Source: Sphingomonas sp. URHD0057
GTDB lineage: Bacteria > Pseudomonadota > Alphaproteobacteria > Sphingomonadales > Sphingomonadaceae
DNA length: 64,000 bases
Direction: 5' to 3'
Assembly (NCBI RefSeq): GCF_000620665.1
Contig: NZ_KK211162.1
Span: forward strand, 186,001-250,000
Shown here: one piece after another, positions 53,417 through 61,374 of the stretch
Numbering within the stretch: the first letter of the stretch is position 1
Layout of the letters: every line of letters begins with the position of its first letter
The notes under the pieces: generated by a model
What the model was told of the DNA's origin: nothing
The model's database searches: none
Seen by the model: the letters and a program-made list of their open reading frames with translations, nothing else
Made by a program: the position numbers and the translations under genes

Positions 53417-54196
53417 ATGAACGTCAATGGGGTGGCCGCCGTGGTGACGGGCGCGGCATCGGGTTTGGGCGAGGCGACGGCGCGCGAGCTCGCACGTCGC
53501 GGCGCCAAGGTCGCAATCTTCGATCGCGACCAGGCGCGCGGTGAGAAAGTCGCGGCCGAGATCGGCGGAACCTTCTGCGAAGTCGATGTGACCTCGGACG
53601 AGAAGGTCGCGACTGCTTTTGCGAAGGCACGCGAGACGCACGGGCAGGAGCGCGTCCTGGTGAATTGCGCGGGCGTCGCCAATGCGGCGAAGACGGTCGG
53701 ACGCGACAAGGAGACCAAGGCCGCCAAGGGCTATCCGATGCAGCAGTTTGAGCTCGCGATTCAGATCAACCTGATCGGCAGCTTCCGCTGCATCGCCAAC
53801 AGCGCGCTGGGCATGGTCGACCTCGATCCCCTAGAGGATGGCGAGAAGGGCGTGATCATCAACACCGCCTCGGTTGCCGCCGAGGACGGCCAGATTGGGC
53901 AAGCGGCTTATTCGGCGTCGAAGGGCGGAGTGCTGGCGATGACCCTGCCCATCGCTCGGGATTTAATGAACGAAGGCGTGCGCGTGAACACCATCCTGCC
54001 GGGCGTGTTCAAAACGCCGATGGTCGGAATGATGCCGCAGAACGTCCAGGATGCGTTGGGGGCGCAGGTCCCATTTCCCAAGCGGCTCGGAGAGGCCGAG
54101 GAATATGCCCGGCTGGCGCTGTTTCTTATCGAAAATGTGTACATGAACGCCGCCTCCGTCCGACTCGACGGCGGGATCCGGATGGCGCCGCGTTGA
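53417..54196 (+). CDS. SDR oxidoreductase, 3-hydroxyacyl-CoA dehydrogenase type 2-like
   Basis: 259 residues from the ATG at 53417. Rossmann motif VVTGAASGLGEATARELARRGA, the NAG strand LVNCAGVANAAKT, catalytic Ser/Tyr/Lys in INTASVAAEDGQIGQAAYSASKGG, and VRVNTILPGVFKTPM. Closest type is HSD17B10/2-methyl-3-hydroxybutyryl-CoA dehydrogenase, used in isoleucine and fatty-acid breakdown. It overlaps the next gene (TTGA). Confidence 0.85.
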   Translation: MNVNGVAAVVTGAASGLGEATARELARRGAKVAIFDRDQARGEKVAAEIGGTFCEVDVTSDEKVATAFAKARETHGQERVLVNCAGVANAAKTVGRDKETKAAKGYPMQQFELAIQINLIGSFRCIANSALGMVDLDPLEDGEKGVIINTASVAAEDGQIGQAAYSASKGGVLAMTLPIARDLMNEGVRVNTILPGVFKTPMVGMMPQNVQDALGAQVPFPKRLGEAEEYARLALFLIENVYMNAASVRLDGGIRMAPR

Positions 54197-55023
54197 ACAT
54201 CGACTACGGACGGCTCATCGACGATCTTGCCGACGCAGCGCGCGAGGCGGGCGAGGCAATTCTCGACGTGGTCAGCCGAGGCTTCGACGTAGAATCCAAG
54301 CACGACTCTTCGCCTGTGACCGAAGCCGATCGTGCGGCCGAGCTCGTCATCCTCGCGGCGCTGGCGCAAGCTGCCCCGGGGGTGCCGGTCATCGCGGAAG
54401 AGGAGGTCGCCGCGGGCCGGATTCCCGCGCACGGCGATATTTACTTCCTGGTCGATCCGCTCGACGGCACGAAGGAATTTGTGCGTGGCGGACATGATTA
54501 CACGGTCAATATTGGTCTGATCGAGAGCGGATCGCCGACGCTCGGCGTCGTCTTCGCTCCGGCCACCGGACGCCTGCACGGTGGGTGGGTCGGGAGCGGG
54601 GCGTGGCTCGATGACGGTGCCGGCCGGAAATCGATCGCCACCCGGAGCCGTGGAGAGACGATCACAGCGGTCGCGTCGAAGTCGCACCTCAACCAGGCGA
54701 CGATCGACTATCTCGAAGCGGCGGTCGGCACATGCGGCTATGTGTCGGTAGGTTCGTCGCTGAAGTTCTGCATCGTCGCAGAGGGCGGGGCGGATATTTA
54801 CCCGCGGGCGGCGCCGACCAGCGAATGGGACACGGCGGCGGGCCACGCGGTGTTGCTCGCGGCCGGTGGCCTCGTCGACGGGCCGGACGGATCGCCGCTT
54901 CAATACGGCAAGCCGGCCTTTCTCAACCGGGCCTTTGTCGCAACCTCGGGTTGGAAGCCGCTGCGCCTCGATGCGTTCCTGGAGGATTTTGCCGGCGGTG
55001 GAGACTTGCCTCAGGGCGTTTAA
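54193..55023 (+). CDS. cysQ: 3'(2'),5'-bisphosphate nucleotidase CysQ-like (inositol monophosphatase fold)
   Basis: 276 residues from a TTG overlapping the SDR stop. Metal-binding motifs: PVIAEEEV, YFLVDPLDGTKEFVRGGHDYTVNIGLIE (D-P-L-D-G-T-x-E-F, the CysQ version) and PRAAPTSEWDTAAGHAVLLAAGG (W-D-x-A-A-G). It removes phosphate from PAP in sulfate assimilation. The DGTKEF string separates CysQ from plain inositol monophosphatases. Confidence 0.88.
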   Translation: MNIDYGRLIDDLADAAREAGEAILDVVSRGFDVESKHDSSPVTEADRAAELVILAALAQAAPGVPVIAEEEVAAGRIPAHGDIYFLVDPLDGTKEFVRGGHDYTVNIGLIESGSPTLGVVFAPATGRLHGGWVGSGAWLDDGAGRKSIATRSRGETITAVASKSHLNQATIDYLEAAVGTCGYVSVGSSLKFCIVAEGGADIYPRAAPTSEWDTAAGHAVLLAAGGLVDGPDGSPLQYGKPAFLNRAFVATSGWKPLRLDAFLEDFAGGGDLPQGV

Positions 55024-55283
55024 TGGGGTTCCCGGGCGGAGTCGTGCGCCCACGGCGTGAGATCCATCCAGTTCGGACCATATTCCCGCTGCGCTGCCCC
55101 GAATTGGCCGAGGCGGAGCGACTGAGCCTCGAGCCGGGCAGCTTCGAGGCGACCGTATAATTCCATCGCTTCGACGCTATTGCCGTCGAGGAGTCCCATG
55201 CGCCAGGCGAGCTTTTGCGCCTGCTCGAGCGCTTCGGCGAGATCGGTGAGCCAGCGGGCGCGCTCGTCGGCGGTCGTTTCCAT
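55020..55283 (-). CDS. Small helical protein of unknown function
   Basis: 87 residues from the ATG at 55283 with GAGGACC upstream. Helical throughout (TTADERARWLTDLAEALEQAQKLAWRMGLL and SVEAMELYGRLEAARLEAQSLRLGQF), ending NWMDLTPWAH. No membrane segment. Its end overlaps cysQ by 4 bases on the opposite strand. Confidence 0.6.
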   Translation of the reverse strand: METTADERARWLTDLAEALEQAQKLAWRMGLLDGNSVEAMELYGRLEAARLEAQSLRLGQFGAAQREYGPNWMDLTPWAHDSAREPH

Positions 55284-55464
55284 CGGTCCTCGCCTCACGC
55301 GCGCATCCCCTTCGATCAGCTCGCACTATGGCGAGCAAGTTGACGTCTCGTTGGCATTAGGTCCGTTCTGGAGCCGAAATCGTCTGACTTTTCTTCGTAA
55401 TGAGCGTTATCAAGCCATGCTCGGTCCACATCTGCAGCCTGGTTCAGGCCTTGGGGACTCGATT

Positions 55465-56364
55465 ATGACCGAGACGGACCTTCCTTATCTCGACGTCCCT
55501 CCGCTGCTTGTCGCGGGTTCGTCCGATGGCGCGATCGAGCGAGCGAGGCAGACCGCGCAAGCCTTCGGGATACGGCTTGGCCATGCAATGCGGATCGACG
55601 ATGTGCCCAGCCGACTGGACCGGCAGGCTTCGGCATCGGCATTGTGGATCGAACTCGACGATCTTGGCGCGAACGCCGAAGACTTCATTTCCGCCGTCAA
55701 TTCCGAGGTTCGTGCCGGTCGGTATCCCGCGATCGTCGCGGCTTCCAAGAACCTGCTCGACCCGCTCGCCGCCTTGTTCGACGATGACGTCCAGATCCTC
55801 ATCGAGGCGAATGAGGCGGAGCGAACCGCCGCGCTCGCCGTGGCGTTCGCCGGTCGCGGTATGGAGTCGCGATATTCCGACGTCGCATCCGATCGCAATG
55901 CCGAGCGATTGCGACAGTTGAGTGACGAGGTGAGCCGCATCGCGTCCACGCTCGCGCGGCTCTCGGCCGGGCCCGGCGCTCCGCCGCGACCAATTGATCG
56001 CGGCCCGGTTGCCGATATCCCGCAGGTGGCCGCCGATACGGTCCGCTCGGTCATCAGGGCGCGCCGCCTTCGCGCCCGGTTCTTCTCCGAAGAGATGTTC
56101 GCCGATCCCGCCTGGGACATGCTTCTCGATCTGCTTCAGGCCGAGATCTCCCAGCCTCGGGTCCCCGTCTCCAGCCTTTGCATCGCGGCCGCGGTACCGG
56201 CGACGACTGCATTGCGTTGGCTCAAGACGATGGTGAAGGAAGGCATCTTTGTCCGCCGTGCCGACCCGCACGATGGCCGGCGCGTCTTCGTCGAGCTTGC
56301 TCCCCAGGCAAGCCAGGCGCTGCGCCGCTATTTTGCCGAAGTCGCGTCGGTCCCCGTCATCTGA
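55465..56364 (+). CDS. MarR-like winged-helix protein with unknown N-terminal domain
   Basis: 299 residues from the ATG at 55465, preceded by GGGGA; upstream in-frame ATGs have no SD. The last 100 residues contain a winged helix: WDMLLDLLQAEISQPRVPVSSLCIAAAVPATTALRWLKTMVKEGIFVRRADPHDGRRVFVELA, with the wing DPHDGRRVF typical of MarR. The N-terminal 160 residues look like a receiver-type or flavodoxin-like alpha/beta fold (LLVAGSSDGAIERARQTAQAFG, YPAIVAASKNLLDPLAALFDDDVQILIEA) without a clear phospho-acceptor set. Target genes unknown. Confidence 0.72.
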   Translation: MTETDLPYLDVPPLLVAGSSDGAIERARQTAQAFGIRLGHAMRIDDVPSRLDRQASASALWIELDDLGANAEDFISAVNSEVRAGRYPAIVAASKNLLDPLAALFDDDVQILIEANEAERTAALAVAFAGRGMESRYSDVASDRNAERLRQLSDEVSRIASTLARLSAGPGAPPRPIDRGPVADIPQVAADTVRSVIRARRLRARFFSEEMFADPAWDMLLDLLQAEISQPRVPVSSLCIAAAVPATTALRWLKTMVKEGIFVRRADPHDGRRVFVELAPQASQALRRYFAEVASVPVI

Positions 56365-56399
56365 TCGGAAACTGGCGCCTGGCTTGCCCATCAACGACA

Positions 56400-56415
56400 G
56401 TTAGAAAAATCTAAC
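56400..56415 (+). promoter_or_regulatory. Palindromic operator of the S24 repressor
   Basis: GTTAGA-AAAA-TCTAAC, a perfect 6-4-6 inverted repeat. A further half-site TCTAAC occurs at 56445-56450. Both lie in the AT-rich leader of the repressor gene. Confidence 0.6.
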
Positions 56416-56487
56416 CATTACGTCAACGAAATATGTTCGATATCTCTAACGTTGCCGCTTTGGTTGCGTGCCGGGATAGTCGGCCGC

Positions 56488-57174
56488 ATGGCCGAGGAAG
56501 CGCAGATATATCGCGAGCTCATGCGCTTCAAGCCTGAGGATCTTACGCCCAACGGCTGGGCCATCCGTGCCGGCGTCAGCCGGACGGTCTGGGCCGACAT
56601 GCGCCGTCACGGCAATCCATCCCGACGGACGCTCGAGAAGCTGTTGGCGGCCGCTGGTTCGTCGCTGGCCGAATTTGAGGCCTTGCGGCTCGAGGGCGAT
56701 CGATCGGGGGGTAAAAGCGCGATCAAGGGCGTGGAAGACACGCGCGCGTCGGCGTGGTCGCAGGCTCGGCTGCCTTCCCTTCCGTTGGTGGGCACCGATT
56801 TCGCCGGCGAATGGCCAGCGCCGGGAAGTGGGATAGCGCTGGTCGAAGTCCGGCCGGGCGAAATCATCGAACGTCTGCCTCGACCGGTCAGTATGGCTGG
56901 CGATCCTCGAGCCTATGCGATTACGATCGTCGCGAAGTCGATGTGGCCGCGGTTTCGCCCGGGCAGGCGGGTGGCCGTTTCACCGCGGGCTTCGGTCGCG
57001 ATCGGCGATGACGTTCTCTTATCCCTTCGAAGCGGCGGCCTAGCCGTCATCGGCGAACTGGTGGAACGGGCCAACCATTCCGCGGAGCTGCGGCAGTTCA
57101 ACCCGGATCGAACATTTTCGATCGATGGCGCCGAAATCCGTTCAATTCACAAGATTGTCGGTGACTTGATTTAG
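56488..57174 (+). CDS. S24-family phage-type repressor lacking the catalytic lysine
   Basis: 228 residues from the ATG at 56488. N-terminal HTH (LTPNGWAIRAGVSRTVWADMRRHGNPSRRTLEKLL) and a C-terminal LexA/CI-type domain: AITIVAKSMWPRFRPGRRVAVSPRASVAIGDDVLL. It aligns well with the prophage repressor at 63596. There the Lys of the Ser-Lys dyad lies in VLIKEMVRR; here the same place reads AVIGELVER (Lys to Gly), and a 10-residue loop before it is deleted. The Ser (KSM) is kept. Self-cleavage should therefore be lost. It could be a domesticated repressor. Confidence 0.85.
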   Translation: MAEEAQIYRELMRFKPEDLTPNGWAIRAGVSRTVWADMRRHGNPSRRTLEKLLAAAGSSLAEFEALRLEGDRSGGKSAIKGVEDTRASAWSQARLPSLPLVGTDFAGEWPAPGSGIALVEVRPGEIIERLPRPVSMAGDPRAYAITIVAKSMWPRFRPGRRVAVSPRASVAIGDDVLLSLRSGGLAVIGELVERANHSAELRQFNPDRTFSIDGAEIRSIHKIVGDLI

Positions 57175-57225
57175 TTGAGCCGCGCTTGCGACGTTGGTGC
57201 GGGCGTGGCACGGGTCATCCTTCCG

Positions 57226-57301
57226 GGGCGCTTAGCTCAGTTGGTAGAGCATCTCGTTTACACCGAGAGGGTCGCAGGTTCGAGTCCTGCATCGCCCACC
57301 A
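57226..57301 (+). tRNA. tRNA-Val (anticodon TAC), prophage attachment site
   Basis: Cloverleaf visible: D arm GCTC/GAGC, anticodon stem TCTCG/CGAGA with loop TTTACAC (anticodon TAC), T arm GCAGG-TTCGAGT-CCTGC and a genomic CCA end. The acceptor stem GGGCGCT/ATCGCCC has one mismatch (6-67). An integrase gene ends 60 bases downstream on the other strand, so the 3' half is the probable att core. Confidence 0.95.
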
Positions 57302-57360
57302 CAGTTTTCCGCCAAATTTGGCGCTCGACCCGATGGTTTCACGTGGAACGAATGAACCAC

Positions 57361-58323
57361 TCACCAATCCAAAGCGGCCATCGCGTCGGCCATGAACCGG
57401 GGCGAATAGCGGGCATAGACCTGCTCGGTGATGCGGCTTGAAGAGTGGCCGAGGATCTGAGCGATCTTCTGCAGCGGGACGTCGGCTTGGGCCATCCAAA
57501 CCGCCGCCGTGTGCCTGAACACGTGAGGCGAGCAGGGCACCTTGGCGCGTCTCGCCGCGGCCGCGATTGCCCGCTTGACGCTGGCCACCTGCTTGCCGCC
57601 GTACTCGATGACGTGATCCGAGAGCGCCGCTTTCCGCGCTTCGATCAATGCCTCGCGAGCCTTCGCCGCCATCGCAACGACCGTCCGGCGCTTGTTCGTC
57701 TTGTCGCGGCCGGCGGGCATGAAGTCGATCGTTCCGTGATCGAAGTCGACGCGATCCCATGTCAGGTCGAGGATCGCGCCCATCCGAGCGCCGGTCGCCA
57801 ACGCCAAGGTCACGAACAGCTTCACGTGCGGCGTCTCGATGTGCTGCTCGAGCAATCGCGCCTCGTCCTTGGTCAGGTATCGGTCGCGCGGCTTTGACGG
57901 CGGTGGCGCGACGATGATCGGCGCCTCCTTGCCGTAGTGCCAGCGCAGACACGCGCGCAACGCTTCGAGCTCCGTCTTGACGGTCGAATTCGACTTGCCC
58001 TCGCGTTTCCGTTTGGCGGCATAGTCGCGGCATTCGGCCTTGGTGATCGCCCTGCCGAGCTTGTAGCCGAACGTCGGCTCGATCTGTCGCCACAGACTGT
58101 CCATGCGCGACTTCGATCCGCCGTTCGCGATTCGGTCGGCTTTGTACGGTTCCCATAGGTCGCTTACCCGTTCCTGGGCTGGTCGGTTGAGCCGGCGCCA
58201 GATTTCACCAGCGATAGCTTCGGCCCGTCCCCGATCATTCGTGCCAGTCGCAATTCGCTTCCGGGGATGCCCGTAGGCGAGGCTGTATTGTCCTCGGTGC
58301 TTGACGAGTCGCCAGTCAGACAT
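57361..58323 (-). CDS. Tyrosine-type phage integrase
   Basis: 320 residues. Core-binding region (VSDLWEPYKADRI..) followed by the catalytic domain: ALATGARMGAILDLTWDRVD (Arg I), CSPHVFRHTAAVWM (H-x-x-R), QILGHSSSRITEQVYARYSPRF (His and nucleophilic Tyr). It recombines the phage into the adjacent tRNA-Val. Its first 160 bases overlap the HTH/excisionase gene in another frame. Confidence 0.95.
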   Translation of the reverse strand: MSDWRLVKHRGQYSLAYGHPRKRIATGTNDRGRAEAIAGEIWRRLNRPAQERVSDLWEPYKADRIANGGSKSRMDSLWRQIEPTFGYKLGRAITKAECRDYAAKRKREGKSNSTVKTELEALRACLRWHYGKEAPIIVAPPPSKPRDRYLTKDEARLLEQHIETPHVKLFVTLALATGARMGAILDLTWDRVDFDHGTIDFMPAGRDKTNKRRTVVAMAAKAREALIEARKAALSDHVIEYGGKQVASVKRAIAAAARRAKVPCSPHVFRHTAAVWMAQADVPLQKIAQILGHSSSRITEQVYARYSPRFMADAMAALDW

Positions 58324-58475
58324 TCGACACGATCAACCTCATTGGCAGGGATGCGGATCAGCTTGCCGAGCCGGAAATAGCTGAGATCCCCGCGGCGGCA
58401 CATTTGCCGAACCATCTCGGATGAGCAACCCCATCGGTTCGCCAGCGTCTCGGGACTGAATGGCCGGGCGTTCAT
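58164..58475 (-). CDS. HTH protein, probable excisionase/AlpA type
   Basis: 103 residues. MNARPFSPETLANRWGCSSEMVRQMCRRGDLSYFRLGKLIRIPANEVDRVE is a MerR/excisionase-type winged helix. The C-terminal half is low-complexity and lies over the integrase start, so its sequence may be constrained by the other frame. Its start overlaps the preceding gene (ATGA). Confidence 0.8.
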   Translation of the reverse strand: MNARPFSPETLANRWGCSSEMVRQMCRRGDLSYFRLGKLIRIPANEVDRVECLTGDSSSTEDNTASPTGIPGSELRLARMIGDGPKLSLVKSGAGSTDQPRNG

Positions 58476-58747
58476 GCGTGAGACCCAAATGCCTGCGCCA
58501 GAACCTCGTCCACGCTCGGCTCGGCATCATCGGCAGGCTCAACCTCGGGAGCGGCTTCCTTCGGCGCAGGTTGGGCCTTCTCGCCCCGATAGGTGCGCGG
58601 TCGAACAGGGTGCAGCGGGCGGTTGGCGGACGTGCAGGCATCAACTTGCTCGCGCCATTGGCCTCCGCCGCCATAGGGGTCGTGGATGCAGTTGCGGCAC
58701 ATCGCATCGATCGCGGCTCGCAGGGATGGGCGGCGGGGCTTCGTCAT
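58472..58747 (-). CDS. Small phage protein with Cys pair
   Basis: 91 residues from the ATG at 58747 (ATGA overlap with thyX). KPRRPSLRAAIDAMCRNCIHDPYGGGGQWREQVDACTS contains a C-x-x-C and a third Cys, a pattern seen in small phage proteins of the YfdR-neighbour type. The rest is acidic and Ala/Pro-rich. No function known. Confidence 0.65.
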   Translation of the reverse strand: MTKPRRPSLRAAIDAMCRNCIHDPYGGGGQWREQVDACTSANRPLHPVRPRTYRGEKAQPAPKEAAPEVEPADDAEPSVDEVLAQAFGSHA

Positions 58748-59436
58748 GCGGCCTCCCGCTGCCTTTCCCACGCGCCAACCGCCACGGGAACGACAGCGCG
58801 GGCAAGATCGCGCATCGCCTCGGCGTACACTCTGATTTCATATTGGGCGTGTTCGTGAACTCGCAGGGTCAGGAAGCGGAACAGATTGAGCAGGTTCACG
58901 CTCGCGAACATGTGGCTGTAGGTGTTGACGGGTAGGACCGACCGCGCGAGTTCTCTGGGCACGCCATAGCCGAGCAATTCACGATAGGCCGCGAAGGACC
59001 GTTCCGACGAAGCGCGGATCGCGTTCACCGCCGCCTGTTGCGTTTCCGGGTCGGCTTCCACGCCGAACTCGCGCATTTGCTTATGGCTCTGGCTCTGCTT
59101 CCCGATTTTCGCGGGATCTGGAACGTAGAATTCTTCGGGCAGTTCGCGGTAACGGGCGCTTAGCTCGTTATATGACCAGGTGCGATGCCGGTGCCATTGC
59201 CGGAAAACGAAGATCGGCGCCTTGACCTCAAAGGTTAGCGCAACCGCTTCGAACGGCGATGTGTGCGCGTTCCGCCAGAGATAGTTGAGCAACCGCTTGT
59301 CGCTGCCTTCATCCTCGCCGGCGCGCCAATCGGCATCATAGGAAACTCGCGCGGCGCGGACGATTGAGAGATCGTCGCCCATGCTGTCGACGAGCCGAAC
59401 GAACCCGTGGTCAAGAACGTGAACGAGATCACCCAT
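58744..59436 (-). CDS. thyX: Flavin-dependent thymidylate synthase
   Basis: 230 residues. The ThyX motif R-H-R-x-x-S is in RQWHRHRTWSYNELSARYREL, and FEVKAPIFVFRQ precedes it. The closing SVLPVNTYSHMFASVNLLNLFRFLTLR carries the conserved substrate-site residues. It makes dTMP from dUMP with FAD and NADPH. Here it is part of the phage early operon, so it likely boosts thymidine supply during replication. Confidence 0.95.
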   Translation of the reverse strand: MGDLVHVLDHGFVRLVDSMGDDLSIVRAARVSYDADWRAGEDEGSDKRLLNYLWRNAHTSPFEAVALTFEVKAPIFVFRQWHRHRTWSYNELSARYRELPEEFYVPDPAKIGKQSQSHKQMREFGVEADPETQQAAVNAIRASSERSFAAYRELLGYGVPRELARSVLPVNTYSHMFASVNLLNLFRFLTLRVHEHAQYEIRVYAEAMRDLARAVVPVAVGAWERQREAA

Positions 59437-59656
59437 TGCTTGCAGCCTTTCGAGCGGCGATCTCGCGGTCGAGATACCAGCGCGCCTTTTCGAGGTCTTG
59501 GACGGTCGCGCCCTTATGCTCGGCGCGCGCGATATATTTGACGGTGTTGCCGAGGCAGAAGCCGAGCTTCCACGCTTCGATCACCTTGATCGCTTCATAG
59601 GGATTGTCAGCGCCACCGTAGTGCGCCGGGTGGTTCACGGCCTCGCGCGGCTTCAC
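59429..59656 (-). CDS. DUF3310 (SaV-like) phage protein
   Basis: 75 residues from a GTG overlapping the previous stop (GTGA). VNHPAHYGG..NPYEAIKVIEAWKLGFCLGNTVKYIARAEHKG and LEKARWYLDREI form the complete DUF3310 motif. Known mostly next to phage nucleotide-metabolism genes, like thyX here. Role unknown. Confidence 0.9.
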   Translation of the reverse strand: MKPREAVNHPAHYGGADNPYEAIKVIEAWKLGFCLGNTVKYIARAEHKGATVQDLEKARWYLDREIAARKAASNG

Positions 59657-59856
59657 CGCCACCACCCCTTGCGCGGCTCGTCGATGTGAACAGCCGCGCG
59701 CCGATCGCCCTCGATGTGGCAAGCGTTCCAGTTGCGCGCCATGATCGTGAGCCGCATCGCGTCGGACAGGTGCTTGCCCTCGCGCGCGCTCTGTTGGCGG
59801 ATTTCGTCGACCGTCGGCTCGGTGGCGACCAGCTTCAAGGCGGGGGCGGGCTTCAT
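59653..59856 (-). CDS. Small phage protein of unknown function
   Basis: 67 residues from the ATG at 59856 (ATGA overlap). KPAPALKLVATEPTVDEIRQ is followed by a helical stretch and HIEGDRRAAVHIDEPRKGWW. No domain assigned. Confidence 0.65.
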   Translation of the reverse strand: MKPAPALKLVATEPTVDEIRQQSAREGKHLSDAMRLTIMARNWNACHIEGDRRAAVHIDEPRKGWWR

Positions 59857-60215
59857 GCTGCGCGCCTCGTGCCGACCTTTTGGCGGCTTCCATCGTTCCA
59901 GATGAATTGCCCACCCTCGCCGACGGGGAAGTAGTCGTGGCAATGGCAGCAGAAGGTCGAGCCGTAGTATTCCGGCTGCACCGCATAGGTTTCAGCACAA
60001 GCTCGCGGCATCGCCGTGACCGCGCCGCAAGCCTCGTGAATATAGTTGATGCGGAACGGCTCGACGTAGCCCTTCGCTCGATCCTCGGGGCAGAGGACGT
60101 AATGATCGGCGTTCTGGCCGTCTGCCAGCTTTTCAGTGGTCGGCGCGTGATGCGGAGCCTTAGCCGGATCGACGGCATTGCCTTTGACGGTGCAGCGTTT
60201 CTTTCTCGGGTTCAT
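59853..60215 (-). CDS. Phage protein with Cys/His zinc-binding motif
   Basis: 120 residues from the ATG at 60215. Basic start (NPRKKRCTVKGNAVDP). The end STFCCHCHDYFPVGEGGQFIWNDGSR has C-x-x-C and His, with further cysteines at VLCPEDRAKG and EACGAVTAMPRACAE, suggesting one or two zinc sites. No function known. Confidence 0.65.
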   Translation of the reverse strand: MNPRKKRCTVKGNAVDPAKAPHHAPTTEKLADGQNADHYVLCPEDRAKGYVEPFRINYIHEACGAVTAMPRACAETYAVQPEYYGSTFCCHCHDYFPVGEGGQFIWNDGSRQKVGTRRAA

Positions 60216-60409
60216 TGCTTCGACTCCCGGCACTCCGCGTGGCAGCCCTCAAGGAGGGCTTTGAGTGCGAGCATGTTATTGGTTTCGACGGTCAGCAGTG
60301 TCGTGTCGCCGGTGAAGGGGCCAGCGTCCGTGTATTCGTAGCCGCCCTCGGTGAGGCGCTTACGGAAGACGGGCAGCTTCCAGTTATCGACGGCAATCCC
60401 TGCCTTCAC
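60212..60409 (-). CDS. Small phage protein of unknown function
   Basis: 65 residues from a GTG overlapping the previous stop. KLPVFRKRLTEGGYEYTDAGPFTGDTTLLTVETNNMLALKALLEGCH looks like a small alpha/beta fold. No family recognised. Confidence 0.65.
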   Translation of the reverse strand: MKAGIAVDNWKLPVFRKRLTEGGYEYTDAGPFTGDTTLLTVETNNMLALKALLEGCHAECRESKQ

Positions 60410-61374
60410 TTCGCCAACTCGCCCACCGGCGCGAACCGCGAGCGCTCTTGGTCGAGCGCAATTTCCAGCTTCGTCGCGAGCTCGGGGCCCATCGCGGCTT
60501 TGTGGCCTTCAGCCTCGGCGATGATCTTTTCGAGCGCTTCCGCCGTCGTTGCCGCTGCAGCCATCGCGATGACCTTCTCGACGGCCTGCTCGGCGACGGA
60601 TTTTTCGGCGCCGGTTATATTCTCGGTTATATTTTCGGCGCTCGAATTAGCATCGACAGGCGGAAGGCCGAACGTGTCGGTTTCGCCTGGCCGGTCGGCG
60701 ATCTGCTCAGCCATGCTCTGACCGCCGCCGCCGAGATCGTCGTCGTCGAAGCTCGAGCCGACCTTCAGATCAGCCGTGCGCGTGGCCAGTGCGGCCGTCA
60801 CCTTCTCATGCAGCTCGGGCCGCGCAGTCGCGAGCTCGGCCAGCTTGGCGGCTTTCTCGGTGGCGAACGTCTGAAGCGCATCGAGCGTGGTGAAGTCGGC
60901 CAGCTTGGCGATGTAGCCGTTCGCCCATCGAGCAGCGCCGTCCTCGGAAGTAGCGGCCGGCGCGCGCTGCATCACCAGCGGCTTGATCTTGAACGGCGCC
61001 TTGCGTCCGCGAGTCACGAGCAGCGCCACCGTCTTGTCCTCGCTGATGTCGCTCATGTGGCTGATGCGAATGCCGCCGACCTGCAGCCCACCGAAGGCCA
61101 CGGTCCCGTCGCGGTAGAGCGTCATCGAGCGCCCGACATATTTGCTCGCGTCCTTGCCCCATACGCCGACGAGAATGCGGCGCATCGTCTTGCACGGCTT
61201 GAACGGCTTGCCTTGGTCGCCTTCGTAGTGGATCGAAACCGGCTGCTCGGCCGCGTCCGGCGCCGCCGTCACCTTCGTGATGGTGATCGTGCGGGGCGCG
61301 TCCATAAGATCGTCGGCATTCATCTGATCGCTTTTCGCAGCGATGAAATCGGCCATGTTTACGGGCTGGCTCAT
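60406..61374 (-). CDS. Phage protein next to the exonuclease, possible recombination partner
   Basis: 322 residues. N-terminal domain: NADDLMDAPRTITITKVTAAPDAAEQPVSIHYEGDQGKPFKPCKTMRRILVGVWGKDASKYVGRSMTLYRDG, a beta-rich domain met beside YqaJ exonucleases in proteobacterial phages. The C-terminal part is a helical Ala/Glu region. Position suggests a single-strand-binding or annealing role, but no RecT/ERF motif is visible. Confidence 0.7.
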   Translation of the reverse strand: MSQPVNMADFIAAKSDQMNADDLMDAPRTITITKVTAAPDAAEQPVSIHYEGDQGKPFKPCKTMRRILVGVWGKDASKYVGRSMTLYRDGTVAFGGLQVGGIRISHMSDISEDKTVALLVTRGRKAPFKIKPLVMQRAPAATSEDGAARWANGYIAKLADFTTLDALQTFATEKAAKLAELATARPELHEKVTAALATRTADLKVGSSFDDDDLGGGGQSMAEQIADRPGETDTFGLPPVDANSSAENITENITGAEKSVAEQAVEKVIAMAAAATTAEALEKIIAEAEGHKAAMGPELATKLEIALDQERSRFAPVGELAK

